Below, piece after piece: positions 61,793 to 64,000 of a DNA stretch of 64,000 nt. This stretch comes from Oceanobacillus jeddahensis (lineage in GTDB: Bacteria > Bacillota > Bacilli > Bacillales > Amphibacillaceae), in the NCBI RefSeq assembly GCF_000750635.1, contig NZ_CCDM010000003.1, forward strand, positions 521,121 to 585,120, given 5' to 3'. The number at the start of each line of letters is the position of its first letter. Position 1 is the stretch's first letter. Both the position numbers and the translations under genes were made by a program. The notes under the pieces were generated by a model that searched no databases, was not told the DNA's origin, and saw only the letters and a program-made list of their open reading frames with translations.

Positions 61793-63607
61793 GTGTCAGA
61801 GACAAACAGGCAATATCGAAAAGACGTTCCAATTGAACAGACATGGGATTTAACAGATCTTTTTCCAGACAAAGAAAGCTGGGAAAAAGCATTGAAGGAA
61901 ATTGTTGAGGAAGTGGATCAAATCACAGCTTTTAAAGGAAAAATTTCTGAAAATGCAAACACTTTATTGGAGGCTATACAAACTGCAGAGGCTTATCAGC
62001 AGAAGGTTATCCATGTCGCTGTTTACGCAAATTTATTAGTTAGTGCAGATGGAAGCGATCCGGCTAACCAGGGTGCGGCAGCAAAAAGCAGTTCTGCGCT
62101 TGCAACCATCAGTTCGAAGCTTTCCTTTTTTGAAACAGAGCTTCTCGAGCTTACCTCATCTGATATAGAACAATTTATCAAAGATGAACCTAAGCTTGAA
62201 ACATATCGTAAGTATTTATTGGATATTCTTGAGAAAAAAGATCATATCCTTTCCCCTGAGCTGGAAGAAGCTTTATCTGCATTAGGTGAGGTTTTAGACG
62301 CTCCGTATAGTATTTTTTCTCGCAGCAAGCAGTCCGATATGCAATTCGAATCGGTTGTAGACGGCCAAGGAAATACCAAGCCGATGAGTGAACCATTATA
62401 CGAAGAAAGCTATGAATATTCTGAGGATACTGCGTTGAGAAGAAATGCATATGACGCTTTTGTAAATACATTGGAGCAATATAAAAATACGTATGCAGCA
62501 ACCTATGCTACGGAGATTACCAAACAAGTACAGCTTTCAAAATTAAGAAAATATGATTCTGTTACAGACATGCTTTTAGCACCACAGCAAGTAACAACAG
62601 AAATGTATCATAATCAATTAGATGTTATCCAAGAAAAATTAGCACCGCATATGCAGAAATATGCGAAATTACTAAAAGAAAAACTTGGTTTAGACGAATT
62701 ACGTTTTTGTGATTTAAAAGCTCCTTTGGATCCGTCGTTTAATCCAAGTACATCCTATGAAGAATCTTCCGGAACCATTTTAAATGCTCTCGATATTATG
62801 GGGCCGGAGTATGTAGAAGGAATGAAAAAAGCATTATCAAACCGGTGGGTGGACCGTGCTGAAAATGTTGGAAAAGCAAGCGGTGCATTCTGTTCCAGCC
62901 CTTATGGAGCGCATCCGTATATTCTTGTCACCTGGGCTGATAAAATGCGTAACGCTTTTATTTTAGCACATGAATTAGGACATGCCGGTCATTTCTATTT
63001 AGCCGGTAAGAATCAAACATTATTTAATACCCGTCCGTCAACTTATTTTATTGAAGCACCTTCCACTTTAAATGAATTATTGCTCGCTGATCATTTAATG
63101 GAGAAAAATAAAGATAACCCACGGATGAAACGATGGATTATCACCCAGTTATTAGGAACATATTATCATAATTTTGTTACCCACCTGTTAGAAGGCGCCT
63201 TCCAACGTAAAGTTTATGATCTAGCTGAAGAAGGTATCCCTTTAACTGCGGATGTTTTATGTAAAGAAAAACGCAATGTATTAGAATCTTTCTGGGGAGA
63301 TACCGTTACATTTGATGATGGAGCTGGATTAACATGGATGCGGCAGCCACATTACTATATGGGCCTATATCCGTATACGTACTCTGCCGGTTTAACAGTT
63401 TCTACCACGATGGCTAAACGAATTCGGGAAGAAGGACAGCCGGCTGTTCAAGACTGGTTAAACGTACTAAAATCCGGCGGTACCAAGCAGCCGCTTGATT
63501 TAATTAAAGACGCGGGCATTGATATGTCCAATCCAAAAAATATCGAGACAGCTGTTGATTATGTCGGCTCTTTAATCGACGAATTAGCAGAGAGTTATTC
63601 GGAATAA
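61793..63607 (+). CDS. pepF: Oligoendopeptidase F
   Basis: A 604-residue M3-family zinc peptidase that cleaves peptides of about 7-17 residues in the cytoplasm. The zinc motif is HELGH in ILAHELGHAGHF, and the third ligand glutamate is in IEAPSTLNE. Start chosen: GTG at 61793, 7 bases after GGAGG. An ATG six bases earlier touches the site. The length is typical (about 600). B. subtilis pepF (YjbG) lies next to mecA. Here it is alone with its own terminator. Confidence 0.95.
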   Translation: MSETNRQYRKDVPIEQTWDLTDLFPDKESWEKALKEIVEEVDQITAFKGKISENANTLLEAIQTAEAYQQKVIHVAVYANLLVSADGSDPANQGAAAKSSSALATISSKLSFFETELLELTSSDIEQFIKDEPKLETYRKYLLDILEKKDHILSPELEEALSALGEVLDAPYSIFSRSKQSDMQFESVVDGQGNTKPMSEPLYEESYEYSEDTALRRNAYDAFVNTLEQYKNTYAATYATEITKQVQLSKLRKYDSVTDMLLAPQQVTTEMYHNQLDVIQEKLAPHMQKYAKLLKEKLGLDELRFCDLKAPLDPSFNPSTSYEESSGTILNALDIMGPEYVEGMKKALSNRWVDRAENVGKASGAFCSSPYGAHPYILVTWADKMRNAFILAHELGHAGHFYLAGKNQTLFNTRPSTYFIEAPSTLNELLLADHLMEKNKDNPRMKRWIITQLLGTYYHNFVTHLLEGAFQRKVYDLAEEGIPLTADVLCKEKRNVLESFWGDTVTFDDGAGLTWMRQPHYYMGLYPYTYSAGLTVSTTMAKRIREEGQPAVQDWLNVLKSGGTKQPLDLIKDAGIDMSNPKNIETAVDYVGSLIDELAESYSE

Positions 63608-63615
63608 TAAAAAGT

Positions 63616-63652
63616 AAAAGCCAGCCGGTTGATTTGCCGGTCTGGCTTTTTG
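63616..63652. terminator. Terminator of pepF (bidirectional)
   Basis: AAAAGCCAGCCGG / CCGGTCTGGCTTTTT hairpin between convergent genes. Confidence 0.85.
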
Positions 63653-63696
63653 AAAATATGAAAATACTACATACACTATCTCTGAAACTAAAGCCG

Positions 63697-64000
63697 TTAA
63701 TTGTGCCGGCTTCCATTCCCCCACTCTTCTCTTAACATTCCATACACTTCCCGATCATGGAAGGTATCTCTTATCCGTTCATCCGCCCTTATTGTCCCTT
63801 CATGTTTAAATCCCAGCTTTTTGGGAACAGCTGCACTTTTTATATTTTTTACAGCTGTTTTAATCTCCACTTTATTTATTTCCAGTTCATGAAAAGCATA
63901 ATCCACCATTGCAGCACAAGTATCTGTCATAATCCCTTTATTTGTATACGCCTCGCCTAACCAGTATCCAATTTCTGTTTTCTTTACATTCCAGTCAAAA
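63697..64000 (-). CDS. GNAT acetyltransferase, RimJ/RimL type (N-terminus outside window)
   Basis: The C-terminal 101 codons are inside the window. EIGYWLGEAYTNKGIMTDTC is the GNAT cofactor motif A, and VKNIKSAAVPKKLGFKHEGT is motif B of the RimJ/L group (N-acetylation of protein alpha-amines or amino sugars). The frame runs on past position 64000, so the ATG at 63930 is internal, not the start. The substrate is unknown. Confidence 0.85.
   Translation of the reverse strand, partial: FDWNVKKTEIGYWLGEAYTNKGIMTDTCAAMVDYAFHELEINKVEIKTAVKNIKSAAVPKKLGFKHEGTIRADERIRDTFHDREVYGMLREEWGNGSRHN

Overview
The window is low-G+C Gram-positive DNA of the Bacillaceae type. Genus is an inference: gene content, protein style and the tiny YjcZ and YhfH proteins fit Oceanobacillus or a close relative. 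Supporting signs are the Bacillus-like order comK / TVP38 family (yhjE-like) / signal peptidase / addB / addA, the yuaF-floT pair behind a SigW-type promoter, a Spo0E-like regulator, an S-box (SAM) riboswitch before metI, and strong AGGAGG ribosome binding sites.

Layout. 1-7500: end of a VanW-like gene, a type II NADH dehydrogenase, an acidic membrane-anchored protein, riboswitch-controlled metI, an Spx paralogue with a single cysteine, and a PBP4-type carboxypeptidase without a signal peptide. 7700-12170: tatA, rocB-like peptidase, htpX, a lactonase. 12300-18300: a proline / arginine breakdown cluster (putP, proline dehydrogenase, rocA, and a divergent sigma-54 activator). rocA has a readable -24/-12 promoter and a cre-like site. 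18400-25840: a Spo0E-like gene, yuaF-floT, a HIT protein, an XRE-cupin regulator, HMG-CoA lyase and a YtcJ-like amidohydrolase.

26100-34650 is the accessory region and the most unusual part. It is a minus-strand array of DUF443 five-TM proteins (the family of the S. aureus type VII immunity protein TsaI): three intact and two broken. In two cases, 36-37 bp before a DUF443 start, there is a decayed piece that reads as the C-terminus of an LXG/TspA-like toxin. A third such piece precedes an unrelated 285-residue membrane protein, which is therefore a candidate immunity protein. DUF4176 (LXG-associated) pseudogenes lie between, one split by a mobile repeat. No toxin N-terminus or secretion machinery is present, so this looks like a graveyard and orphan-immunity island.

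34800-44700: a lipoprotein, an SDR, guaC, a UbiB-family kinase (probably with an ATT start), ddl, a RodA-like protein with an XRE-DUF1232 regulator, and a signal peptidase. 45100-52500: a membrane-anchored amylase-like protein lacking the GH13 catalytic residues, yisL, a DUF418 protein and addA. 52500-64000: addB, a second signal peptidase, a TVP38 protein, comK, lplA, an MBL hydrolase, yhfH, pepF and the end of a GNAT gene.

Short non-coding mobile repeats are scattered across the window. At least four backbones are present, two of them with clear 5-bp target duplications in one family. They share a GC-rich cassette built on GAGTAATCGCA.
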